From positions 248,001-312,000 of the forward strand of contig NZ_JALAZE010000002.1 in NCBI RefSeq assembly GCF_022809095.1: 64,000 nucleotides of DNA, written 5' to 3'. This DNA comes from Bacillus kexueae. Its GTDB lineage: Bacteria; Bacillota; Bacilli; Bacillales; Aeribacillaceae. Below, piece after piece: positions 49,529 to 59,005 of the stretch (position 1 is its first letter; each line of letters begins with the position of its first letter). The position numbers and the translations under genes were made by a program. A model generated the notes under the pieces. That model saw only the letters and a program-made list of their open reading frames with translations. It was not told the origin of the DNA and made no database searches.

Positions 49529-50647
49529 CTACAACGTTATTTCTTTCACTGCTTGGATGAATCGATCAAGATCTTCTGTTGTCGTCTCCATCCCGAAAGA
49601 TAGTCGTATAAAATGATGTTTTTTATCTTCGTCTATACCAATTGACTCAATCGTTTTAGATGGTTTCATCATTCCAACTTGGCATGCTGTTCCTGTTGAG
49701 ATAGCAATCCCCTTACGGTTTAATTCTAACATAAGATATTGCCCTTCATAATGCGAAGATATAAGGCCGACGATATGAGGTAATTGATGTTGGTAATCTT
49801 TATTAATGACGGTTAAAGGAAGCTTCGTAGCCACGATTTCGTTTATTAGATAGGTTCTCAACGAAGCCATATGTTCTAAATAGGAATTCACATGTTTATG
49901 GAAATATTTTGCCATTGTAACAAATGAGCAAATGCCAGGGACATTAACTGTTCCCGCCCGGTAGCCAAATTCATGGGATGTTCCATTTACAGTTGGCTTC
50001 AGCTGCAAGGACGGATCAAAGTAGATAGCTCCAACTCCTTTTGGTCCATATAATTTATGACTTGAAAAAGAGTAGGCCGATGCTTCCCACTGTGACGCAT
50101 GAATGGGAACTTTCCCGAATGTTTGGACACAGTCTGTATGGAAAAAGATATTTTGTTCCTTTAGAAAGTGTGCGATTTGCTGTATTGGTTGAACAATTCC
50201 GATTTCTGAGTTTCCATGCTGAATGGACACAATAGCTGTATCAGACCGAATGGCTTTTTTTACAGATTCGACATCCACAGCTCCATTTCCGTCATTTTCA
50301 ACATAGGTGATGTCATATCCTCTAGATTTTAATGACTCCATAAAATTTGCAATGGATGAATGCTCTAATTTAGAGAGCACTAAATGTTTTTTTTCTGTAT
50401 TTGATAAAAGGGTTTGAATTGCAAGCCAGTTGCTTTCAGTCCCTCCACTTGTAAAAATAACGCCTTTCTCATCTCCTCCAATGAGGGAGGCGAAAGTTTT
50501 TCGACAAACAGCTAAATAGTGGTTCGCTTTTTCACCAATATCATGAAGACTGTTCGAATTTCCAAATGCCATTTTTGACGTTTCTATATAGGCTTCATGT
50601 GCTACGGTATGCATCGGTGTCGTTGCGGCGTAGTCCAAATAGATCAA
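49529..50647 (-). CDS. nadS: Cysteine desulfurase NadS (NifS-like)
   Basis: PLP enzyme that supplies sulfur for the 4Fe-4S cluster of NadA. 372 residues: N-terminal LDYAATTPMH, PLP lysine in SFSSHKLYGPKGVGAI, and the catalytic cysteine in ISTGTACQVG. In B. subtilis nifS/nadS is needed for NAD synthesis and is encoded next to nadB. Divergent from nadB; niaR follows 14 bases downstream. Confidence 0.94.
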   Translation of the reverse strand: MIYLDYAATTPMHTVAHEAYIETSKMAFGNSNSLHDIGEKANHYLAVCRKTFASLIGGDEKGVIFTSGGTESNWLAIQTLLSNTEKKHLVLSKLEHSSIANFMESLKSRGYDITYVENDGNGAVDVESVKKAIRSDTAIVSIQHGNSEIGIVQPIQQIAHFLKEQNIFFHTDCVQTFGKVPIHASQWEASAYSFSSHKLYGPKGVGAIYFDPSLQLKPTVNGTSHEFGYRAGTVNVPGICSFVTMAKYFHKHVNSYLEHMASLRTYLINEIVATKLPLTVINKDYQHQLPHIVGLISSHYEGQYLMLELNRKGIAISTGTACQVGMMKPSKTIESIGIDEDKKHHFIRLSFGMETTTEDLDRFIQAVKEITL

Positions 50648-50763
50648 TCAGGTTCCTCCTTTAAAAGCTTAAGATAATGAGTAATTGCAGGGAATTGCGA
50701 CAAATGGAAACGAAAAAAGTATGCAAACCTCTTGTCAATATTGTAGTTTTATGTAAATATAGG

Positions 50764-50773
50764 TGTCAAGACA
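50764..50773 (+). promoter_or_regulatory. Candidate NiaR operator between nadS and nadB
   Basis: The inverted repeat TGTCAAGACA lies in the divergent promoter region, just downstream of a promoter-like TTGTCA with AAATAT 17 bases on. NiaR sites are built on TGTC...GACA half-sites. Confidence 0.6.
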
Positions 50774-50800
50774 GTTGTTAAGTTTACAGGAGGGCAATTC

Positions 50801-52345
50801 ATGTCTCAATATGATTGCATCATCGTAGGAAGTGGAATTGCAGCTTTAGCAACGGCGGCAGAAATTTGTGAAAAAATGAGCGTACTTGTTATTACAAAAG
50901 GATCAATTCGTGATAGTAACTCCTCTTTAGCGCAAGGAGGAGTCGCAGCCACAATTTCTAAACGTGATCATTGGAAGGCTCATTTTGAAGATACATGCTA
51001 TGCTGGACGTTTTCATAATTTACCTGAAGCAGTGGAGCTTTTAGTGCAACAAGGTAAGCTAGACATTGAACAGTTAATTCAAAATGGCATGACATTTGAT
51101 AAGGATGCAAATGGTCATATTCACTTAGGGATGGAAGGTGCACATCAACAACCACGAATTCTTCATGCGGGTGGAGATGCAACCGGCCGAAAATTGATTC
51201 AATTTTTTATAGAGAGAGTAAATAAAAATGTAACGATTATGGAACATACAATGGTCACCGATATACACGTCGTGGATAATCGAGCTTTAGGTGTATGGAT
51301 AAGTGGTGAAAATCAACAAGAACGTTATATTTCGGGCAAACATATTGTTCTCGCTACAGGAGGCTGTGGGGCCATTTTTGATGTTACATCTAACTCTCCT
51401 TTTGTGACTGGAGACGGCTTAGCAATGGCCTATCGGGCTGGGGCTTCTCTTGTAGACCTCGAATTTACCCAATTTCATCCTACTTTGTTATACATCGAAG
51501 GAACATGCAAGGGACTAGTTTCGGAAGCTGTCCGTGGAGAAGGAGCTGTGCTAGTAGATGATGAAGGTAGGCGGATTATGAAAGGGCTTCACCCACTTGA
51601 GGACTTGGCTCCGAGAGATGTAGTCGCTCGAACGATACAAAAAGTGCGTGCAGATGGTCGAGAAGTATACTTAGATATTTCAATGATTTCGCAATTTAGT
51701 GAACGATTTCCGACTATTACAAAGCTCGTTTCAAACGCTGGGCTATCGCTCGATCGTAAGAAGATTCCAGTGGCTCCTGGAATGCACTTTTTAATGGGGG
51801 GCATAAGGACCGATTTGTTTGGGCGTACTTCAGTAGAACGTCTTTATGCAGTAGGAGAAGTTGCGTGCACGGGTGTTCACGGCGCTAATCGATTAGCAAG
51901 TAATTCCTTACTTGAGGGACTCGTTTTTGCCAAGCAGCTTGCCAACGTGTTACGCCAACCAACACGCGATTCAAATGAGAAATTTAAGGAAAATAATAAA
52001 TACGTTATGAAAACATTACACCTTCCTAAGAAGATGGAAATTCAGCAAATTATGAGTAGGTACGTGGGGATTGAACGCGATGAAACGGGATTGCGAAAAG
52101 CGCTACATTTCTTTGAACAATATGTAAATCAAACATCTTTTTTTCAATGTAATGTGAAGAGGTTCACAAAAGAAGAGGTTGAATTGCTGAACATGGTTAC
52201 GGTAGGATGGCTCATAACGAAGGCGGCATTGAAGCGAACAGAAAGTCGAGGCGGACATTTTCGAACGGATTATCCGAATGAAGTGAGCCACTGGTTACAA
52301 AAAAGAATTCCTTCTTCTCTTAAACAACAGCTAGAGGTGAGTTAA
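50801..52345 (+). CDS. nadB: L-aspartate oxidase
   Basis: FAD enzyme that oxidises aspartate to iminoaspartate, first step of de novo NAD synthesis. 514 residues: FAD-binding GSGIAALATAAE, the signature SSLAQGGVAATI, HxR region HPTLLYIEG, and MGGIRTD plus GANRLASNSLLEGLVF near the C-terminal part. AGGAGGGC upstream of ATG. It heads nadB-nadC-nadA. Confidence 0.96.
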   Translation: MSQYDCIIVGSGIAALATAAEICEKMSVLVITKGSIRDSNSSLAQGGVAATISKRDHWKAHFEDTCYAGRFHNLPEAVELLVQQGKLDIEQLIQNGMTFDKDANGHIHLGMEGAHQQPRILHAGGDATGRKLIQFFIERVNKNVTIMEHTMVTDIHVVDNRALGVWISGENQQERYISGKHIVLATGGCGAIFDVTSNSPFVTGDGLAMAYRAGASLVDLEFTQFHPTLLYIEGTCKGLVSEAVRGEGAVLVDDEGRRIMKGLHPLEDLAPRDVVARTIQKVRADGREVYLDISMISQFSERFPTITKLVSNAGLSLDRKKIPVAPGMHFLMGGIRTDLFGRTSVERLYAVGEVACTGVHGANRLASNSLLEGLVFAKQLANVLRQPTRDSNEKFKENNKYVMKTLHLPKKMEIQQIMSRYVGIERDETGLRKALHFFEQYVNQTSFFQCNVKRFTKEEVELLNMVTVGWLITKAALKRTESRGGHFRTDYPNEVSHWLQKRIPSSLKQQLEVS

Positions 52346-53176
52346 TTGAATGAACTAAAACTAAAAGATGCTTTAACTCAATTTTTCTTAGAAGATATCG
52401 GAGAACGTGATGTCACAACAGAAACGATATTTCCTGTAAATGAAAAAGGGAAAGCGGTTATCGTTGCCAAACAAAACGGGATTTTTTGTGGTGAGCAGGT
52501 TATTCGTACTGGTTTTCAGCTACATTCCCAAGAAATGTTCATCAACCTGTTAAAAAAAGATGGTGATACCGTTGAAAAAGGTGAGGTAATTGCAGCGATA
52601 GAAGGGCCGATACGGGCCATTTTGCAAGGAGAACGGGTTGTATTGAATTTAATTCAGCGCATGAGTGGGATTGCAACGATAACACATAAAGCGGTAGCCA
52701 CTTTGGATGACGAGCATACAAGAATTTGTGATACGAGAAAAACAACACCCGGCTTACGGATGATGGAAAAATACGCGGTTCGTTGCGGTGGTGGATATAA
52801 TCATCGCTTTGGTTTATACGATGGAGTCATGATAAAAGATAACCATATAGCGTTCTGTGGTTCGCTTATGAAAGCGGTTCAAAGAGTAAGGGAACAAATT
52901 GGTCATATGGTGAAAATAGAAGTTGAAATCGAAACGGAAGACCAACTGCATGAAGCTATTCGAGCGGGAGTGGACATAATTATGTTTGATAATCGTTCGC
53001 CCGAAGAAGTAAAACAATATGTCAAAATGACACCAAGCCATATCGTAACAGAAGCGTCAGGTGGAATTGGTTTTCACAACTTAGCTCAATTTCGAGGAAC
53101 ACAAGTGGATTATCTTTCACTTGGATTATTAACTCATTCCGTAACATCCTTGGATATTAGTTTAAATGTAAATTAG
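52346..53176 (+). CDS. nadC: Quinolinate phosphoribosyltransferase
   Basis: Makes nicotinate mononucleotide from quinolinate and PRPP. 276 residues: [55 protein letters not shown] (substrate site) and EASGGI near the end. The TTG start follows the nadB stop directly, with GAGGTGA inside the end of nadB, so the two are coupled. Confidence 0.95.
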   Translation: MNELKLKDALTQFFLEDIGERDVTTETIFPVNEKGKAVIVAKQNGIFCGEQVIRTGFQLHSQEMFINLLKKDGDTVEKGEVIAAIEGPIRAILQGERVVLNLIQRMSGIATITHKAVATLDDEHTRICDTRKTTPGLRMMEKYAVRCGGGYNHRFGLYDGVMIKDNHIAFCGSLMKAVQRVREQIGHMVKIEVEIETEDQLHEAIRAGVDIIMFDNRSPEEVKQYVKMTPSHIVTEASGGIGFHNLAQFRGTQVDYLSLGLLTHSVTSLDISLNVN

Positions 53177-53187
53177 GGGGAGACATC

Positions 53188-54300
53188 ATGAGCGTGATGG
53201 ATTTATTGGAATTCGAAAAACAGGAAATGATGCCGGAGTCTTACAAAGAAAGAACGACTGAGGAATTAGAACAACGTGTAAGGGAGATCAAACAAAAGTT
53301 TGGGCGTCGCTTATTTATTCCGGGACATCATTATCAAAAGGATGAGGTAATTCAGTTTGCCGACGTAACAGGGGATTCATTACAGCTTGCACAAGTGGCA
53401 GCGGCTAACGATGACGCAGAATATATTGTGTTTTGTGGCGTTCATTTCATGGCTGAAACTGCCGATATGCTAACGGGTGAACATCAAAAAGTAATATTAC
53501 CCGATATGCGTGCGGGATGTTCAATGGCCGATATGGCTACGATAACACAAACAGAAAAAGCATGGGGAAAATTGACTGAAGTATTTGGCGATACGATTCT
53601 TCCGTTAACTTACGTAAACTCCACTGCCGAAATAAAAGCGTTTGTTGGAAAATACGGAGGGGCTACGGTTACTTCTTCCAATGCAAAAAAGATGGTACAA
53701 TGGGCATTCACGCAGAAAGAACGTATATTCTTTTTACCAGATCAGCATTTAGGAAGAAACACAGCCTATGATTTAGGTATTCCGTTAGAAAAAATGGCAG
53801 TATGGGATCCAATCAAAGAAACCTTAGAGTATAACGGTGAAAATTTGAATGATATTCAAGTGATATTATGGAAAGGGTACTGTTCTGTGCATGAGAAGTT
53901 CACCGTACAAAACATTGAACACATTCGTAAAACGGAACCAGAAATGAAGATCATTGTTCATCCAGAATGTACGAGAGAAGTCGTTGCTTTATCAGATGAT
54001 GCAGGATCAACAAAATATATTATCGAAACGATTGAAAAAGCAGAAAAGGGAACAAAATGGGCAATCGGAACCGAAATGAACTTAGTGAATCGTTTGATTC
54101 AGCAACATCCAGATAAACATATTGTCTCGTTAAATCCGTATATGTGTCCTTGTTTAACGATGAATCGTATTGATTTGCCTCATTTAGTTTGGGCACTTGA
54201 AAGCATCGAAAGTGGAAAACCAATTAATCAAATTAACGTTTCATCAGAAGTAACAGAACTTGCTCTTCTAGCATTAAATCGCATGCTTGAGCGCGCTTAA
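53188..54300 (+). CDS. nadA: Quinolinate synthase NadA
   Basis: 4Fe-4S enzyme joining iminoaspartate and dihydroxyacetone phosphate to quinolinate. 370 residues of the long Bacillus type: GHHYQKDEV at the N-terminus, cluster cysteines most likely in [19 protein letters not shown] and [16 protein letters not shown] upstream of ATG. Last gene of the nad operon; the cluster depends on nadS opposite. Confidence 0.95.
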   Translation: MSVMDLLEFEKQEMMPESYKERTTEELEQRVREIKQKFGRRLFIPGHHYQKDEVIQFADVTGDSLQLAQVAAANDDAEYIVFCGVHFMAETADMLTGEHQKVILPDMRAGCSMADMATITQTEKAWGKLTEVFGDTILPLTYVNSTAEIKAFVGKYGGATVTSSNAKKMVQWAFTQKERIFFLPDQHLGRNTAYDLGIPLEKMAVWDPIKETLEYNGENLNDIQVILWKGYCSVHEKFTVQNIEHIRKTEPEMKIIVHPECTREVVALSDDAGSTKYIIETIEKAEKGTKWAIGTEMNLVNRLIQQHPDKHIVSLNPYMCPCLTMNRIDLPHLVWALESIESGKPINQINVSSEVTELALLALNRMLERA

Positions 54301-54318
54301 ATGAAGGTCAATACGTGT

Positions 54319-54362
54319 AGGTGTCAGTGGGTTAGAAAAATCTAGCCTTCTGACACCTTTTT
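54319..54362 (+). terminator. Intrinsic terminator of nadBCA
   Basis: TAGGTGTCAG pairs with CTGACACCTTTTT, extended by an inner TAGA/TCTA stem. Confidence 0.88.
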
Positions 54363-54419
54363 GCTTTTATCGTATCGAAAGGGAAGGAAAACATTTTATA
54401 GCATGTTTTCATGTGACAA

Positions 54420-54448
54420 TCATATTTTGAAATTTCGAAGCATAAGTT
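54420..54448 (+). promoter_or_regulatory. Candidate sigmaE promoter of safA
   Basis: TCATATT, 14 bases, CATAAGTT fits the sigmaE pattern; safA is sigmaE-controlled in B. subtilis. It is about 100 bases upstream of the safA start. Confidence 0.55.
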
Positions 54449-54546
54449 GTGATGAGCACTCATGATTACTTGTTTTTAGTTGGTCTACCTTGTACAGGTG
54501 CAAACCTTGATACTTGTTGTGAACCTTTCGATTGGAGGGAAAAAGT

Positions 54547-55722
54547 GTGAAAATCCATATTGTGCAAAAGGGCGATACGTTATGGAAAATTGCCCAAAAA
54601 TATGATGTTGATTTTGAACAATTAAAACAAATGAACACTCAGTTAAGTAATCCGGATTTAATTATGCCAGGGATGAAAATTAAAGTCCCTACAGGTGGAG
54701 TGCCTGTAAAGAAAGAAGCTCAAATTAACTATAAAGTGAAGAAGGAAATGCCTAAAGCTGAGCATCCATACAGTGCTTCTAAACCAAAGTCGAATGTTGA
54801 TGTAGAGGATACGAAAGCGGATGAGAAACCATCTAAACCTTTTGTTCCACAAAAGCCGAACAAACAACAGCCGTTCTATCCTGAAGTTGATGTGCATAAC
54901 TATTATACGGTGAATATGTCAATGATGCCTGAAGCGAAAAAGCAACCACAACTACCACCGAAACCAGCAAACGTGCTACCAGATATGATGAAGCCGGATG
55001 TTGACATGAAAGACACCAGCAATGAACAACATCACGCATATTCGGAAGGAGAGGAAAATGACAGCATGACGATGCCTTATATGAACCAAATGCCTTATAT
55101 GCCAATGATGCCAGCTTATGGTGGTCAATGGCCACAAAACTGTGTACCAGTCTCACCGGTAATGCCAGGACCAGGGTTTGGACCTATGGCTCCATACGGT
55201 AATCCTCACGGGATGTATCCGACTGGCATGGCACCAGAGATGATGGAAGACGATGATTTTGATGATGATGGAATGGTGCAAGGAGCGCAAATGTCCCCTT
55301 ATCCTCAAGGACCAGCTCCGTATCCGTATCAGCCACAAGTAGCACCAGCATACGGAATGCCGTATAACTATGGAATGGTCCCTCCAGGATGCGTGCCAGT
55401 TTCACCGGTAATGCCAGGACCAGGATTTGGACCAATGCCATATCCTCAACAACAAATGTATAATCCGAATATGGTTAGTCCGGAAATGATGGAACATGGG
55501 GAAAATGAGGATAATGCTGCGGCAGCAGCAAACCAAATGCCTCCGCATCAGCCGATGGTGTCACCATATGCCAATAACTGTGGATGTCCTCCACCGATGA
55601 TGCCTTATTATGGTGCACCTATGCAGCAACCGTATGCACCTTATCCGCCACAACCGCATCAAGGGATGCATGATTATCGTAATATGTACCAACCGCCGCA
55701 ATACGAAGAAGAGGAAGATTAA
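54547..55722 (+). CDS. safA: Spore coat assembly morphogenetic protein SafA
   Basis: SafA guides inner coat assembly and binds cortex peptidoglycan and SpoVID. 391 residues: N-terminal LysM (KIHIVQKGDTLWKIAQKYDV ... IMPGMKIKVP), a charged linker, then a long Met/Pro/Tyr/Gln-rich C-terminal region from about residue 110. That region holds two units starting CVPVSPVMPGPGFGPM about 83 residues apart. GTG start with GGAGGG upstream. B. subtilis also makes a short C-terminal form from an internal start; internal ATGs exist here too. Confidence 0.93.
   Translation: MKIHIVQKGDTLWKIAQKYDVDFEQLKQMNTQLSNPDLIMPGMKIKVPTGGVPVKKEAQINYKVKKEMPKAEHPYSASKPKSNVDVEDTKADEKPSKPFVPQKPNKQQPFYPEVDVHNYYTVNMSMMPEAKKQPQLPPKPANVLPDMMKPDVDMKDTSNEQHHAYSEGEENDSMTMPYMNQMPYMPMMPAYGGQWPQNCVPVSPVMPGPGFGPMAPYGNPHGMYPTGMAPEMMEDDDFDDDGMVQGAQMSPYPQGPAPYPYQPQVAPAYGMPYNYGMVPPGCVPVSPVMPGPGFGPMPYPQQQMYNPNMVSPEMMEHGENEDNAAAAANQMPPHQPMVSPYANNCGCPPPMMPYYGAPMQQPYAPYPPQPHQGMHDYRNMYQPPQYEEEED
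55141..55188 (+). repeat. Internal repeat of safA, unit 1
   Basis: Codes for CVPVSPVMPGPGFGPM; the DNA matches 55390-55437 with few, mostly silent, changes. Confidence 0.85.
55390..55437 (+). repeat. Internal repeat of safA, unit 2
   Basis: Second CVPVSPVMPGPGFGPM unit; both units are followed by a Tyr/Pro stretch and then PEMME plus an acidic segment, so the repeated protein module is longer than the DNA identity. Confidence 0.85.
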
Positions 55723-55734
55723 AAATACCTACCT

Positions 55735-55773
55735 AAAAAAAGATGATTCTCTTAGTGAGGATCATCTTTTTTG
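55735..55773 (+). terminator. Intrinsic terminator of safA
   Basis: AAAAAAGATGAT pairs with ATCATCTTTTTT. Confidence 0.88.
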
Positions 55774-55916
55774 TGTTCAAATACTAGAAACTCGGTGTAC
55801 AAAAAAGCCGTTCATAACAAGATTTATTAGGGGTTGAAAGGCTGTGCTCTTCATTGTGAATGACTGAACATTATGGTATGATGAAGGCAAAATGGATCAA
55901 AAAGGAGATTTTATTC

Positions 55917-56657
55917 ATGGAAGAGAAAGTGATAAAGTTAGTTGAATGGTTACGTGAAGAGGTAAAAAAAGCGGGCTTAAACGGATTAATCGTCGGAATC
56001 AGTGGAGGTATCGATTCAGCGGTTGTCACACATTTAATTAAACGCGCTTTTCCTGATAACTCATTAGGCGTTATCATGCCGTGTAAAAGCAATCCAAAGG
56101 ACCAAGAAGATGCGTTAAAAGTGGTTAAAAGCAGTGGGATTAATTATATGACGGTCGATTTAACCAAAACACATGATACATTGTTTTCATCCATTGAGAA
56201 TAAGTTAAAAGAAAAAAATGAGTGGAAAGAAGAAGTGGCACGAATGGGTGATGCTAATACGAGAGCACGCCTTCGTATGACTACATTATATGCCATTGCA
56301 AACAATTACGGATATTTAGTGGCAGGAACGGATAATGCAGCTGAATGGCATACAGGATACTTTACAAAGTATGGTGACGGTGGAGTTGATCTTGTACCAC
56401 TTGTTCATTTCACTAAAGGTGAAGTTCGTGAATTGGCGAAAGTTTTAGGTGTACCGGAAGATATTATTACGAAAGCGCCTAGTGCTGGTTTATGGGAAGG
56501 TCAAACAGATGAAAATGAAATGGGAACGACCTATGATATGATTGATAAGTACTTAAAAGGGGAGGAAATTCCAGAAAAAGATCGTGTCATTATTGAGAAA
56601 ATGCATAAGCGTTCGGAACATAAACGTCGTTTAGCATCTGCACCTCCTAAGTTTTAA
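55917..56657 (+). CDS. nadE: NH3-dependent NAD synthetase
   Basis: Amidates nicotinate adenine dinucleotide to NAD. 246 residues of the short, ammonia-using type, without a glutaminase domain: PP-loop SGGIDSAVV, ARLRMTTLYAIAN, GTDNAAEWHTGYFTKYGDGG and KAPSAGLWEGQTDENEMG. I chose the ATG at 55917 after AAAGGAGA; an in-frame extension to 55860 is unlikely. It stands alone between safA and coxA, where B. subtilis has no such gene, about 1.5 kb from the NiaR-controlled nad cluster. No NiaR site was seen upstream. Confidence 0.94.
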   Translation: MEEKVIKLVEWLREEVKKAGLNGLIVGISGGIDSAVVTHLIKRAFPDNSLGVIMPCKSNPKDQEDALKVVKSSGINYMTVDLTKTHDTLFSSIENKLKEKNEWKEEVARMGDANTRARLRMTTLYAIANNYGYLVAGTDNAAEWHTGYFTKYGDGGVDLVPLVHFTKGEVRELAKVLGVPEDIITKAPSAGLWEGQTDENEMGTTYDMIDKYLKGEEIPEKDRVIIEKMHKRSEHKRRLASAPPKF

Positions 56658-56782
56658 TGAAAATGGAATGGTTTTTCTTCATTACCTATAAATCATAAAA
56701 ATAACCCCTTCAAAAGTTGTACACCTTATAAATGAGCGGAAAAAATCTGCTCGTTTTTAAGCAGCTGAAGGGGGTTTTCGTA

Positions 56783-57460
56783 TTGAGGAGAACAGCGTCG
56801 ATTTTAACGGCACTTTCCATTGCTTCAACGTCATTGGTAGCATGTAATGCGGACAACAATGCAATGGACACGCGATATAACGATAATGCTCAGCCAATTG
56901 GTTATTACACGGGCGATCGCAATGAAGATTATATGGACAATGAGGGGCCAATTACTGAAATGTTTGATGGGGCGAATAATCGCGATGACAGACGTCGCAT
57001 AGACTACCCAAATAATTACAGTAATCGTGCACCATTGACCATTGACGATCGGGATCGTGCAAATGAGTACGGGATGTACGATCGAAATGATTACAACTAT
57101 CACGATCACATTGGCAATAGAATGGATCAAAATAGCCAGCTCGCTGAAAGAATTTCTGATCAAGTGGCTACTATTGCAAATGTCGAAGATGTGAACACGT
57201 TAGTAACAAAAGATAACGTTTTGATCGCTGTAGACACGAATGATCGTAATAACCAAAACGTTGAGAATAAAGTTAAAGAAGTTGCAGAAAAAATCGCAAA
57301 AGGTAAAAACATAAACGTTGTGACAGACGAAGCAACCTTTACCCGAGTTCGCAACATTAATCGTGGGTTAATGAACGGTGATGAAATGGACAATGATATT
57401 CGAAATCTTTTCGATGACATTGGAGATGCACTAGAAGCTCCATTCGATCGCAATCGTTAA
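56783..57460 (+). CDS. coxA: YhcN/YlaJ-family sporulation lipoprotein (CoxA-like)
   Basis: 225 residues with a lipoprotein signal ending in SLVAC (lipobox LVAC), an Asn/Asp/Tyr-rich middle (YNDNAQPIGYYTGDRNEDYM), and the conserved YhcN/YlaJ C-terminal domain (SDQVATIANVEDVNTLVTKD, VLIAVDTND). The start is TTG with AAGGGGG upstream; the frame is open further upstream without support. Its place between safA and yebC matches B. subtilis coxA (yrbB), a spore cortex protein. Here nadE separates it from safA. Confidence 0.82.
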   Translation: MRRTASILTALSIASTSLVACNADNNAMDTRYNDNAQPIGYYTGDRNEDYMDNEGPITEMFDGANNRDDRRRIDYPNNYSNRAPLTIDDRDRANEYGMYDRNDYNYHDHIGNRMDQNSQLAERISDQVATIANVEDVNTLVTKDNVLIAVDTNDRNNQNVENKVKEVAEKIAKGKNINVVTDEATFTRVRNINRGLMNGDEMDNDIRNLFDDIGDALEAPFDRNR

Positions 57461-57467
57461 CAAGAAA

Positions 57468-57503
57468 GGACTAATGCAGCTCAATGCTGGATTAGTCTTT
57501 TTT
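57468..57503 (+). terminator. Intrinsic terminator of coxA
   Basis: GGACTAATGCAGC pairs with GCTGGATTAGTC, followed by a T-run that leads into repeat R4. Confidence 0.9.
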
Positions 57504-57504
57504 G

Positions 57505-57645
57505 TTGTTACAGAAAGTTTAAGTTCAATCAAGTATTCTCTTTACAGTTTTTTTGGTGTCTAGCTCCAAGCGCCATCAGCTCGGGTCGCTTTGGCCCTAC
57601 TGTGGCCACGGAAGCCTCCTCGCAGGTCCTCCAGCGCCCTTCGCA
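57505..57645 (+). repeat. Dispersed intergenic repeat, copy R4 (truncated)
   Basis: Fourth copy of the family at 1465. It lacks about 12 bases of the left part (AAAGTGTTAAAG) and ends at CAGCGCCCTTCGC, missing the TTGCGCTTT right end. Confidence 0.85.
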
Positions 57646-58107
57646 ACTGAAATAATGTGCAGGTGAAAATCGAATGCACGAAGGGATGTGAAAATTTAGG
57701 AATAAAAGCGACTTCGTCTTTTGATTCTCGACACCCATGAGATTTTTTTCTATTGATGCAAAGGTGGACGTTTCCTCAAGGAAGATCTGTTTAGGTTGGA
57801 TTGCAGTCAATATCTACTCGTATTCCTCGCTGTACCTCCTTTGTCTCAGTTGAGGAGAGTTTTCCGTTCATGCCCGCTGGACAGTCGCCTCACTTTGTAA
57901 CAGCCTCTTCAACTCACAAGCTCGTCTGCTGAATTTTCCGCTCGTGCTATTCCCACTGGAGTCAACGCCTATCACTTATCAATTCATGACTAAACAGCAC
58001 CAATGTATAAGGAAACAGCTCTTGGCAAATGAAGTCATTTAGTTTTCCCTTGTCAGAAATTATGATATATTTAAAAGCGAAACTGTTTGATGAGAGGGGT
58101 ATTTAGA
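57646..58107 (+). other. Intergenic region between R4 and yebC
   Basis: About 460 bases without a gene. The part 57800-58000 is richer in GC and C-runs than the surroundings and may be the remnant of a mobile element, but no open frame or terminal repeat is clear. The last 60 bases are the upstream region of yebC. Confidence 0.35.
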
Positions 58108-58833
58108 ATGGCAGGACATTCTAAGTGGAAGAACATCCAGCGACGTAAAAATGCACAAGATGCTAAACGTGGTAAAATATTTATGAAATTAGCAAAAGAA
58201 ATTTATGTAGCGGCAAAACAAGGCGGTGTTGATCCTGATGCAAACCCTGGCCTTCGTCTTGCGATAGATAAAGCGAAAGCGGCTAATATGCCAAATGATA
58301 ATATTGAACGTGCGATTAAAAAAGCAGCTGGGGCACAAGGTGGAGAGAACTACGAAGAAATTACATATGAAGGATACGGACCTGGCGGAGTAGCTATTAT
58401 GGTTAAATGCTTAACAGATAATAAAAACCGTACAGCTACCAATGTGCGTACTGGCTTTAATAAAAATGGCGGCAGCCTTGGTGAAACAGGTTGTGTTTCC
58501 TATATGTTTGACCGGAAAGGGTATCTCGTCATTAGTAGAGAAGAGCTTTCTGTTGATGAGGATGAAATGCTTCTAGAAGTAATCGAAGCTGGAGCAGAAG
58601 AAATGGAAACATCTGATGAAGCATTTGAAATTTACACTTTACCTGAAAACTTTAATGACGTAAAGGAAAGTCTGCAAAATTCTGGCTATACGTTCGTATC
58701 AGCAGAGATTACGATGATTCCGCAAACATATTCACAATTGGATGAAGAGACAAGTGAGAAAATGTTAAAACTTATTGACGTTTTAGAAGACGATGATGAC
58801 GTCCAGGAAGTTTATCATAATATGGAACAATAA
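58108..58833 (+). CDS. yebC: YebC/PmpR-family regulatory protein (YrbC)
   Basis: 241 residues beginning [20 protein letters not shown], typical of the YebC family, with the segment [20 protein letters not shown]. Family members act as transcription regulators, and some are reported to help ribosomes at proline stretches. The ATG at 58108 follows AGAGGGG; a frame from 58087 is open but not supported. B. subtilis name yrbC, at the same place between coxA and bofC. Confidence 0.95.
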   Translation: MAGHSKWKNIQRRKNAQDAKRGKIFMKLAKEIYVAAKQGGVDPDANPGLRLAIDKAKAANMPNDNIERAIKKAAGAQGGENYEEITYEGYGPGGVAIMVKCLTDNKNRTATNVRTGFNKNGGSLGETGCVSYMFDRKGYLVISREELSVDEDEMLLEVIEAGAEEMETSDEAFEIYTLPENFNDVKESLQNSGYTFVSAEITMIPQTYSQLDEETSEKMLKLIDVLEDDDDVQEVYHNMEQ

Positions 58834-58837
58834 TGGT

Positions 58838-58874
58838 TAGGCGTTAAGAATATATTTACATTCTTAACGCCTTT
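58838..58874 (+). terminator. Intrinsic terminator of yebC
   Basis: AGGCGTTAAGAAT pairs with ATTCTTAACGCCT, followed by TTATT. Confidence 0.88.
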
Positions 58875-58902
58875 ATTATGTTTTAGAGCTTTTTTCACGA
58901 GA

Positions 58903-58929
58903 ACATAGGGTGATTTATACAACATAATA
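58903..58929 (+). promoter_or_regulatory. Candidate sigmaG promoter of bofC
   Basis: ACATA, 15 bases, CATAATA fits the sigmaG/sigmaF pattern (GNATR, 15, CATNMTA) with one mismatch. bofC is sigmaG-controlled in B. subtilis. Confidence 0.5.
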
Positions 58930-59005
58930 AAAATTGGTTAAAACTACTATTTATGGTCACACTATAAAAAGACTTATTATTTTACACAATAGAGGTGAAC
59001 GTAAA

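Noticed and set aside
57800-58000. Possible insertion-sequence remnant upstream of yebC
   Set aside because: Composition differs from the surroundings, but no transposase frame, terminal inverted repeat or target duplication could be found.
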